Shown here one piece after another: positions 10,264-17,623 of a DNA stretch of 64,000 bases; position 1 is the first letter of the stretch, and every line of letters begins with the position of its first letter. The translations under genes and the position numbers were made by a program. The notes beneath the pieces are model-generated. The model did no database searches and had not been told where the DNA came from. It was given only the letters and a program-made list of their open reading frames with translations. This DNA comes from Thermohalobaculum sp039180675 (GTDB lineage: Bacteria > Pseudomonadota > Alphaproteobacteria > Rhodobacterales > Rhodobacteraceae), in contig JBCDDC010000003.1 of assembly GCA_039180675.1 (NCBI GenBank), positions 62,001 through 126,000 of the forward strand, given 5' to 3'.

Positions 10264-12117
10264 ATGAGCACACCGCCGGAGCGCACGACCCCGCAGGCTG
10301 TAGAAAGCGACGAGACCCAGGTCTCGATGCTGGATCAGGCGCTTTGGAGCCGGTTTGACGAGACCGCGGATCTCAAGGAATTCGCGGGCGTCTGGCTCGC
10401 GCTCGTCATCCGCAAGGCGCCGTCCAACGTGATCGCGGCGGCGGTCGTCGTCGAGGATGCCGCGAAGGGTGCCTTCGAGCCGGTCGCCCTATGGCCTGCC
10501 AACGCGGCACCTGACGCTGCGGTTCAGGAAGGGATTGCCCAGGCCCTCGATCGCGAGGCGGGGGTCGTCGTGCAGGGCAACACCATCGCACAGCCCCTGA
10601 TGATCGACGGCAATCTGGTGGGGGCCGTCGCGCTCCGCCTCGCGGGCGGGTCGGCGAACATGGCCGAGGAGCTTCTGAACCTCAGGTGGGACACGGGCTG
10701 GCTGTCGGCCTCGCTGCGCGGCGTTCTGATGCGCAGCCAGGGCGCCTACCGGTCCGGCCAGGCGGCGGTGCTCGAGACCCTCAGCGCCGTTCTCGACACA
10801 GACGGCGCGCGCAGCGGCCTGATCGCTGCGGTCAACAAACTGGCCCGCCAGTTGGGCTGCCAGCAGGTCGTGATCGGGTTCCTCCGCCTCGGCACCATCA
10901 AGATCGCGGCGATGTCCGATGTTGCCGAGTTCCGCATGAACACGCGCGCGACGCTCGCGCTCCGCAAGGCAATGTCCGAGGCGACCGATCAGGAGGCGAC
11001 CATCCTGCACCCGAGGCGGGACGGGCACCCCTTCACCGTCGATGTCGGCCATGCGGAGCTCGTTCAGCTCTCGGCGGCGGGCGAGGTGCTCACGCTCCCG
11101 CTCTTCGATCATGACCGGATGATCGGCGCGCTCAGCCTCCACAAACCGGTGGGGGAGGCGTTCAGCGACCAGGAAATCGCGGTGGCCGAGGCGGCAGGCG
11201 CGATGCTGGGCCCGGTGATCGCGGACCGCCGCAGGGCCGATCGCATCGCGCTCGTCGTGCTCTGGCAGGCGACCAAGGCACAGCTCGGCCGGATCTTCGG
11301 GCCGCGCCATTTCGGGCGCAAGATCGCGCTCCTGATCCTCGCCGGTCTGATCGCGTTCTTCGCGACCGCCACCGGCGAATTCCGCGTCTCGGCCGATGCG
11401 GAGGTGCAGGGCAGGGTGATCCGCTCGGTCACCGCCCCCTTCGACGGCCATATCGCCGAACAGATCGCCCGCGCCGGTGATCTGGTGCAGGAGGGCGATG
11501 TTCTGGCAGCACTCGACGAGCGGGACCTCCAGATCGAGCTTCTGCGCTGGTCGACCGATCTCGACCGGTATCAGGGTGAATACGATCAGGCATTGGCCGC
11601 CCGTGACGCCCCCTCGGCCCGGATCGCCCGGGCGAATATCGCGCAGAGCCAGGCGCGGATCGATCTGGTCGAAGCGCAGCTCGCCCGTTCAACCCTGCGC
11701 GCGCCGTTCGATGCCATCGTCATCTCCGGCGATCTCAGCCAGGCGCTGGGTGCCGCCATCCGGCGCGGCGAGGAGCTCTTCCAGCTCGCGCCGCTGCAAA
11801 GCTACCGCGTACAGCTCTCGGTCGATGAGACCGATCTCGACGAGGTCGTGGTCGGCCAGTCCGGCGGCCTCGTGCTCTCGGCCCTGCCGAACCAGCAATA
11901 CGATGTCGAGGTCACCCAGATCACGCCGGTCTTCGAAGCGCGCGAGGGCAAGAACGTTGCCCTCGTCGAGGCGGAAATCCGCGGCACCGGCGAGGCGATC
12001 CGCCCAGGCATGAGCGGGGTCGCCAAGATCGGCGTCGAGGAGCGTCTCTTGATCGACATCTGGACCCGCCCGCTGATCGACTGGATCCGCCTCTCGCTCT
12101 GGCGCTGGCTGCCGTGA
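10264..12117 (+). CDS. GAF domain-HlyD family membrane fusion protein
   Basis: 617 residues. A cytosolic N-terminal half has a GAF-like domain at about residues 165-320, then one membrane span at about 353-373 (KIALLILAGLIAFFATATG), then a periplasmic HlyD-like part: lipoyl-like half motif (VTAPFDGHIAEQIARAGDLV) near residue 390, a helical hairpin, the returning half (STLRAPFDAIVISGDLSQ) and a beta-barrel. HlyD proteins usually have only a short N terminus, so the GAF module is unusual and could sense a ligand or bind a partner on the cytosolic side. The next gene starts 7 bp after its stop. Adaptors of this family bridge inner-membrane transporters to the outer membrane; the transporter partner here is not a known ABC protein. 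Confidence 0.85.
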   Translation: MSTPPERTTPQAVESDETQVSMLDQALWSRFDETADLKEFAGVWLALVIRKAPSNVIAAAVVVEDAAKGAFEPVALWPANAAPDAAVQEGIAQALDREAGVVVQGNTIAQPLMIDGNLVGAVALRLAGGSANMAEELLNLRWDTGWLSASLRGVLMRSQGAYRSGQAAVLETLSAVLDTDGARSGLIAAVNKLARQLGCQQVVIGFLRLGTIKIAAMSDVAEFRMNTRATLALRKAMSEATDQEATILHPRRDGHPFTVDVGHAELVQLSAAGEVLTLPLFDHDRMIGALSLHKPVGEAFSDQEIAVAEAAGAMLGPVIADRRRADRIALVVLWQATKAQLGRIFGPRHFGRKIALLILAGLIAFFATATGEFRVSADAEVQGRVIRSVTAPFDGHIAEQIARAGDLVQEGDVLAALDERDLQIELLRWSTDLDRYQGEYDQALAARDAPSARIARANIAQSQARIDLVEAQLARSTLRAPFDAIVISGDLSQALGAAIRRGEELFQLAPLQSYRVQLSVDETDLDEVVVGQSGGLVLSALPNQQYDVEVTQITPVFEAREGKNVALVEAEIRGTGEAIRPGMSGVAKIGVEERLLIDIWTRPLIDWIRLSLWRWLP

Positions 12118-12124
12118 GGGGCTG

Positions 12125-14272
12125 ATGAGCGGGTTCGAGAGCCAGTCCTGGTACCGCGTCGCGCATCTCAGGCCTTGTGTCGCCGCGCGGATCGAGGTCA
12201 CGCGGCAGATGTTCCGCGGCCAGCCCTGGTTCGTGATGCGCGATCCGGTCTCGGGCAAGTTCAACCGCATGACCGAGGCCGCCTACACCATCGTCGCCAT
12301 GATGGATGGCGAGCGCCCGCTGGGCGAGATCTGGGATCTGGCCTGCGAAGAGCTCGGCGATGACGCGCCGACGCAGGACGAACTCCTCGGCCTCGTCTCG
12401 CAGCTTCATCTGCTCGACCTGATCAGCACCGACACCCTGCCCGAGGCCGATCGCGTGGCGCAGCGGGCCAGGAAGATCGGCACCCGGGGCGTGATGGCGC
12501 GCTTCATGAATCCGCTGGCCGTGCGCTTCCCGCTGTTCGACCCCGACACGTTCCTCGAGGAGACGCTGCCGCTGGTGCGGCCCCTGTTCTCGTGGTTCGG
12601 CGCGCTGCTCTACCTCGCGCTTCTGATCGCAGGGGGCCTCACGGCGGCGCAGCATTGGGACGAGCTGACCGGCGGTATCATCGACCGGGTCTTTGCGGCC
12701 GAGAGCCTGTTGATCCTCCTGCTCGTCTACCCGGTCATCAAGGCGGTGCACGAGCTTGGCCACGGCTACGCGGTCAAGTATTGGGGCGGCGAGGTGCGGG
12801 AGATGGGGGTGATGCTCCTCGTCTTCATCCCGGTTCCATACGTCGATGCCTCTGCCGCCTCGGGCTTTCCCTCCAAATGGTCCCGCGCCCTGGTCGGCGG
12901 CATGGGCATCATTGTCGAGATCGGGATCGCCGCCGCCTGCATGCTGATCTGGACCGAGCTGGAGGAGGGGTTCTGGCGCGCGGTCTGCTTCAACGCGATG
13001 GTGATCGGCGGGGTCTCGACCCTGCTCTTCAACGGCAATCCGCTTTTGCGTTTCGACGGCTATTACGTGATGGCGGACCTGATCGAGATCCCGAACCTCG
13101 GCAAACGGGCGAACCGCTATCTCGGCTACCTGCTCCAGCGCAGGCTCTTCGGGGTGAAGGAGGCGCGCAATCCGGCGCGCGCACCGGGGGAGGGGGGATG
13201 GTTCTTCTTCTACTCGATCGCGGCCTTCGCCTACCGTCTGGTGATCGCCTTCGCGATCGTCTCGCTGGTGGCCAATCAGTTCTTCTTCATCGGCGTTCTG
13301 CTGGCGATCTGGGCGACGATGCTGATGTTCGGGATGCCGCTGGCCAAGCACATCCACTTCCTCTTCTTCAACGACATGCTGCGGGGCAAGCGCGCGCGGG
13401 CGATGGTGGTCGCGCTCTCCTTCGTCGCCCTTCTGATCGGCGCGCTCGGCTTCGTTCCGGTGCCCTATCGGACGGTGGTCGAGGGCGTGGTCTATGCGGG
13501 CGAAGAGGCGACGATCTATGCCTCGGAGGCCGGGACGGTGGCCGAGGTTGTCGCACCCGATGATGGACGGGTCGCACCCCAGACGCCGATCATCCGCCTC
13601 ACCGACGACTTCGCGGATGCCGAACTCAGGGCGCTTGAGGCCGAGGTCGACCGCACCCGCCTGCGCTATGCGCTCGCCGTTGACACCGATGCCTTCAGCA
13701 TGCGGCTCTGGCGCGCCGAGCTTGCCCATGCGGAGGCGGAGCTGCAGACGCTCCGGGACCGGATCGATGCGCTGACCGTGGTCAGCCCGGGCGAGGGCGA
13801 GCTCGTCCTGCCCTATGCGCCCGATCTGGTCGGCCGCTATCTGGAGAAGGGCGACGTGATCGGCCAGGTCATCGATCCGGCCCTTCTGGTCGCCCGCATC
13901 GCTGTGCCGCAATCCGATGCCGACCTGATCCGCCGCCGCTCCAACGCGGTGGAGATCCGCCCGGCGGAAGACATCTCGCTCCGCCAAGAAGCCCGGATCG
14001 TGCGCGAGGTGCCCGCGGTCGGCGGGCTCTTGCCGAGTTTCGCGCTGTCGACCGAAGGCGGGGGAGAGCTGTCCCTCGACCCCTCCGCCCCGGCCGGGCA
14101 GGCACGCTCGATCGAGCCGGTGATGCAGTTCGAGATCGCGACGCTGGAGCCGATCCTGACCCCGCGGCTCGGCACCCGGGTCTATGTCAGGTTCGATCAC
14201 GGGTCCGAGCCCCTGGCCTCGCGTCTCTGGCGCCGGGTCCGCCAGCTCTTCCTGAGCCGGTTCAATGTCTGA
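12125..14272 (+). CDS. PqqD-like / M50 site-2 protease / HlyD-like fusion membrane protein
   Basis: 715 residues. Residues about 35-105 look PqqD-like (a peptide-binding RRE fold). A polytopic membrane part follows with the zinc motif HELGH at residues 209-213 and a second metal-ligand motif NPLLRFDGYY at about 305-314, both hallmarks of M50 intramembrane proteases. After the last span (around residue 430) the chain continues as a HlyD-type periplasmic adaptor with lipoyl-like and barrel segments (EGVVYAGEEATIYASEAGTV). M50 proteins with attached HlyD regions are known near peptide export systems. The metal ligands look intact, so cleavage activity is likely; the substrate is unknown. Its last 8 bases overlap the SecA-like gene, so the two are probably translated together. 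Confidence 0.85.
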   Translation: MSGFESQSWYRVAHLRPCVAARIEVTRQMFRGQPWFVMRDPVSGKFNRMTEAAYTIVAMMDGERPLGEIWDLACEELGDDAPTQDELLGLVSQLHLLDLISTDTLPEADRVAQRARKIGTRGVMARFMNPLAVRFPLFDPDTFLEETLPLVRPLFSWFGALLYLALLIAGGLTAAQHWDELTGGIIDRVFAAESLLILLLVYPVIKAVHELGHGYAVKYWGGEVREMGVMLLVFIPVPYVDASAASGFPSKWSRALVGGMGIIVEIGIAAACMLIWTELEEGFWRAVCFNAMVIGGVSTLLFNGNPLLRFDGYYVMADLIEIPNLGKRANRYLGYLLQRRLFGVKEARNPARAPGEGGWFFFYSIAAFAYRLVIAFAIVSLVANQFFFIGVLLAIWATMLMFGMPLAKHIHFLFFNDMLRGKRARAMVVALSFVALLIGALGFVPVPYRTVVEGVVYAGEEATIYASEAGTVAEVVAPDDGRVAPQTPIIRLTDDFADAELRALEAEVDRTRLRYALAVDTDAFSMRLWRAELAHAEAELQTLRDRIDALTVVSPGEGELVLPYAPDLVGRYLEKGDVIGQVIDPALLVARIAVPQSDADLIRRRSNAVEIRPAEDISLRQEARIVREVPAVGGLLPSFALSTEGGGELSLDPSAPAGQARSIEPVMQFEIATLEPILTPRLGTRVYVRFDHGSEPLASRLWRRVRQLFLSRFNV

Positions 14273-16223
14273 CGCGGCCCTGATCCCGAGCCACGCGGCG
14301 CTGCGGCGGATCGCGCTCGGCGCGCAGTCGGAGCAGTTGATCGACTGGCGGCTCCATATTCGCCGCGCGATGGGGGTGGTCACGAGGCCCCTAAGCGCCG
14401 TCCGCGCCCATCTCCGCGTGATGAGCTTCACGCGCCGGGTGCAGTGGTTGCGCCGCGACTACCGCTCGCTCTCGGATGCGGTGCTGAGCGAGATGCTCAC
14501 CGGCCTGCGGGCCAAGGCGAGCCCAAAGAACGCCCTCTCGCCGGTCTCGGCGAAGGTGATGGCGGTTGGTGCGGAACTGGCGGCCCGCACGCTCGGCGTC
14601 AGCCCGACAGAGGCCCAGATCACCGCGGCGGCCGGGATCCTCGCGCGCCGGATCGTCCAGATGGAGGCCGGCACGGGCAAGAGCCTGGCGGTGGCCCTCG
14701 CGGCGCTTGTCTCCGCCCATTCCGGGCGCCCTGTGCATGTGGTGACGCTCAGCCAATCCCTCGCCGAGCGCGATCTCGAGGCCTTCGCGAGTTTCTACCG
14801 TGTCGCGGGCCTGGCCACGGGGCTGGTGGGCGCCAGCATGTCGCCCGCCCAGCGGGTGAAGGCCTACACCGCCGATATCGTCTATGCCGCGCATCGCGAG
14901 ATTGCGCTCGACTACCTGCGCAGCCGCACGGATCAGGGCGCGGATACCGGCCCGATCGGGCTCAGCGTCGCGGCGATGACCGGCCGGATCGAGGCGAAGA
15001 GGGATCTGCCCCTGCGCCATCTGAGGTTTGCGATCATCGACGAGGCGGATCTGGTGCTGCTCGACGAATGCCGCAGCCCCTTCGCCGTCTCCGAGGATCA
15101 GGAGCCTGATCTCGAAATGCTCCGGGCCGCGATGTTGCTCTCCGAGGACCTTTCCGAAGGGGAGCACTTCCGCGAGGCCCAGGCGGGCGGCGCAATCGAC
15201 CTGACGCGCGCGGGCCGCGAGGAGGTCGCGCGCAGAGGCGAGGCTCTCGGCGGGGTCTGGGCGAGCGCGATGCGCCGGGAGGCGGCGGCCCGCCTCGGCC
15301 TTGCCGCGATGCACCTCTTCGCCCGCGACCGGAATTACGTGGTCGAGGGCGGGCGGCTCACCTTCTGCGACCCAGCCACCGGAGAGCCCGCAACCGACCG
15401 CAATGTCGAGGACACGCTGCGCCAGGCGATCGAGTTCAAGGAAGGGCTCGATCCCAGCCCCTCGCGCCACCCGCTCGCGCGGATCACGTTCCAGCGCATC
15501 TTCCGGCGTTATGAGGCGCTGGGCGGGGTGACCAGCACGATCTCGGGCGCGGCGCGGGAGCTCGATGCGATCTACGGTGCGCGGACCCTGCGGGTGCGGA
15601 GCTCGGACGGCAAGAACCGCAAGATCGTCTGGCCGCGGATCTGCTTTGACCCGGAGATCCAGATCGCGCGTGTGATCGCCGAGGTCACACGCATGCAGGA
15701 ACGCGGCCGCCCGGTGCTGATCGCGACCCGGACCGAGCAGATGACGGCCCGGATCGTCGACGAGCTTGAGGCCGCCGGGATCACCGCCTCGGTGCTCGAG
15801 CCCGATCCCTTCGGCCTCCAGGCCGAGGAGATCGCCTTGGCCGGGCGCGCCGGGCGCGTCACCGTCGCGCGCGAGATGGCAGGCCACGGGGTCGACATCC
15901 CACTCGACGATGCCGCCTGGGCCGCGGGCGGCCTGCACGTGATCCTGATGGAGCGCCATGACAGCGCGCGGGCAGACCGGCGCATCCTCCACCGCGCCGG
16001 GCGCCGGCGCGAGCCCGGCTCGGCCACCCAGATCCTGTCCTGGGAAGATCCGCTGATAAACAGGTATGGCGGCTGGTGGTCGCGCCGCAGATTGCCTATG
16101 GTCTCGCTGTTCAACAGGGCGCAGGCCAAGGCCGAGAGACTTCACGCGCAGGCCCGTCTCGACCTGTTGCGCGCCGACCAACGCAGAGACGAAAGATTGA
16201 GCTTCACCGGGAGTGTCGAATGA
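14265..16223 (+). CDS. SecA-like DEAD ATPase lacking the C-terminal SecA domains
   Basis: 652 residues, clearly related to SecA but diverged. Walker A is MEAGTGKS (residues 133-140), Walker B a literal DEAD (259-262) followed by LVLLDECRSPF, as in SecA. The preprotein-crosslinking region is recognisable (RDRNYVVEGG, then EFKEGLD and ITFQRIFRRYEALGG). The second nucleotide-binding fold ends with MAGHGVDIPL, GGLHVILMERHDSARADR and AGRRREPGSA. The chain stops about 30 residues after this, so the helical scaffold, helical wing and zinc-binding tail are missing. It has a basic N-terminal extension of about 100 residues. It may energise export of the giant protein or a partner; whether it works with SecYEG cannot be told from sequence. 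It overlaps both neighbouring genes. Confidence 0.85.
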   Translation: MSDAALIPSHAALRRIALGAQSEQLIDWRLHIRRAMGVVTRPLSAVRAHLRVMSFTRRVQWLRRDYRSLSDAVLSEMLTGLRAKASPKNALSPVSAKVMAVGAELAARTLGVSPTEAQITAAAGILARRIVQMEAGTGKSLAVALAALVSAHSGRPVHVVTLSQSLAERDLEAFASFYRVAGLATGLVGASMSPAQRVKAYTADIVYAAHREIALDYLRSRTDQGADTGPIGLSVAAMTGRIEAKRDLPLRHLRFAIIDEADLVLLDECRSPFAVSEDQEPDLEMLRAAMLLSEDLSEGEHFREAQAGGAIDLTRAGREEVARRGEALGGVWASAMRREAAARLGLAAMHLFARDRNYVVEGGRLTFCDPATGEPATDRNVEDTLRQAIEFKEGLDPSPSRHPLARITFQRIFRRYEALGGVTSTISGAARELDAIYGARTLRVRSSDGKNRKIVWPRICFDPEIQIARVIAEVTRMQERGRPVLIATRTEQMTARIVDELEAAGITASVLEPDPFGLQAEEIALAGRAGRVTVAREMAGHGVDIPLDDAAWAAGGLHVILMERHDSARADRRILHRAGRRREPGSATQILSWEDPLINRYGGWWSRRRLPMVSLFNRAQAKAERLHAQARLDLLRADQRRDERLSFTGSVE

Positions 16224-17032
16224 CCCGTTTCTCTTTGGCAACCGTGCTTCTCGCAACCGTGGCGGCGATCCCGTCTGCCGCGACCGCCGAGATGATCGAC
16301 TGCGTGATCGAGCCGAAATCCATGATCGACCTCGGCTCCTCCGATGAAGGGCTGATCACCGAGATTCTTGTCACCCGTGGCGACCGGGTCGAGCGGGGGC
16401 AGTTGCTGGTCCAGCTCGACAACGAAATCCAGCGCCTTCAGGTCGAGCGCATGGAGATGCGGGCGAACTCCGATGTCGAGAAGCGCGCGCAGGAGACCCG
16501 GCGGGAGCTGCGCCAGCTCGATGTCGACCGGGCGCAGGAGCTTCTGAAAAAGCGGGTCGGCACCGTCAAATCCTTCGACGATGCGCGGATCGAATTGGCG
16601 CTCACCCAGCTTGCGATCGAAGACGCGGTGATGAGCAAGGACATCGCGCAGATCGAGTACCGCCAGGCCCAGGCGCAACTGGACCGGCGCAAGCTGTCCT
16701 CACCGGTCGCGGGCATCGTGACCTCGGTCGAGGCCGCGCCCGGTGAGTATGCCCATGAGCAGCTCACCATCATGCAGATCGCCGAGGTCGATCCGCTGCA
16801 TGTCGAGGTCTTCGTGCCTGCGCGCATGTGGGGCAAGGTCCAGATCGGCCAGAGCTATCGCGTCCTGCCCATGGCGCCGCTGGAGGGCGATTGGCAGGCC
16901 ACCGTCTCGGCTGTGGACACGGTCTTCGACGCGGCGTCCGGCACCTTCGGCGTGCGGTTGGTGCTGCCGAACCCGGATGGCAAGATCCCGGCCGGCATCC
17001 TCTGCGAGGTCGACATGCAGGCGGATAGCTGA
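16220..17032 (+). CDS. Periplasmic adaptor (HlyD/RND membrane fusion family) with signal peptide
   Basis: 270 residues starting MTRFSLATVLLATVAAIPSAATA, a clear Sec signal peptide. The ATG overlaps the stop of the SecA-like gene in ATGA form, which fixes the start. The mature part has a lipoyl half (EGLITEILVTRGDRVERGQL), a coiled-coil hairpin (about residues 75-155), the second lipoyl half (SSPVAGIVTSVEAAPGEYA) and a barrel (LHVEVFVPARMWGKVQIGQ). No membrane span beyond the signal, unlike the GAF-HlyD protein, so the two adaptors may act at different positions of one envelope-spanning assembly. Last gene of the presumed operon. Confidence 0.85.
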   Translation: MTRFSLATVLLATVAAIPSAATAEMIDCVIEPKSMIDLGSSDEGLITEILVTRGDRVERGQLLVQLDNEIQRLQVERMEMRANSDVEKRAQETRRELRQLDVDRAQELLKKRVGTVKSFDDARIELALTQLAIEDAVMSKDIAQIEYRQAQAQLDRRKLSSPVAGIVTSVEAAPGEYAHEQLTIMQIAEVDPLHVEVFVPARMWGKVQIGQSYRVLPMAPLEGDWQATVSAVDTVFDAASGTFGVRLVLPNPDGKIPAGILCEVDMQADS

Positions 17033-17038
17033 CCGCGA

Positions 17039-17440
17039 TCAGCCTCGGTTAAAGACCCAGAGGCGCATGATGAAGAAGTTGATGACCGGGATCACGGTGC
17101 AGACTGCGACGCTGCTGATCCGCGGCCCCCAGCCCAGCACATCCTGCCCGACCTGCATACCGAGATAGCTGATGGCGAGCCCGATGGCAGAGGTGATCAG
17201 GAACCGCACCACATGCAGCGGCGTGGCGCCTTTCTTCTGGAAAGTCAGATATTTGTGACCGGAAAATGAGACGATCATTCCGACGAGATAGCCGTAGACC
17301 GACGCATTCGGGGGCGCCGTCTCAAACGTGATCAAGACATTCGCGGTCAAGAGGTGGGTGAGGGTCGCGGCCAGACCGACCATGATGAAGCGCGACCCGG
17401 TTGCGGGCAGCGAAGAGCTCCGGATCAGCGCGTGCCACAT
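17039..17440 (-). CDS. GtrA-like membrane protein
   Basis: 133 residues with four predicted membrane spans and the GtrA-type pattern (RFIMVGLAATLTHLL near the start, SFSGHKYLTFQ in the middle, a final FNFFIMR-like stretch VINFFIMRLWVF). GtrA proteins help move lipid-linked sugars across the inner membrane. No glycosyltransferase gene lies beside it, so its partner is unknown. It converges with the adaptor gene, leaving only 6 bp between stops. Confidence 0.8.
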   Translation of the reverse strand: MWHALIRSSSLPATGSRFIMVGLAATLTHLLTANVLITFETAPPNASVYGYLVGMIVSFSGHKYLTFQKKGATPLHVVRFLITSAIGLAISYLGMQVGQDVLGWGPRISSVAVCTVIPVINFFIMRLWVFNRG

Positions 17441-17588
17441 GCTGCCGACACCCGTCTATGCGCCCCGCCTAAACCGTCGATAAGTGTGAAAATTTCACCT
17501 GTTCCCACAGAACCCCCATGAAAAGCCTCCACCCCGATGGGCCGCCTCAGGATGCATGGGGGGCAGTGCCGCTTGCAACAGGAGAGTT

Positions 17589-17614
17589 GCGGCCCCGAGA
17601 CTGTCCGGGGCCGC
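17589..17614 (-). terminator. Strong hairpin downstream of katG
   Basis: A 9-bp perfect inverted repeat (GCGGCCCCG at 17589-17597, CGGGGCCGC at 17606-17614, 8-nt loop) lies 10 bp past the katG stop. No T-run follows on the minus strand, so it may end transcription only partly or protect the mRNA 3' end. Confidence 0.5.
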
Positions 17615-17623
17615 GAGCTTTGG

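Noticed and set aside
11921..14431. 836-codon minus-strand open frame
   Set aside because: It lies opposite the M50-HlyD gene, which has clear family motifs; the antisense product has none.
14391..16256. 621-codon minus-strand open frame
   Set aside because: Antisense to the SecA-like gene; no recognisable motif.
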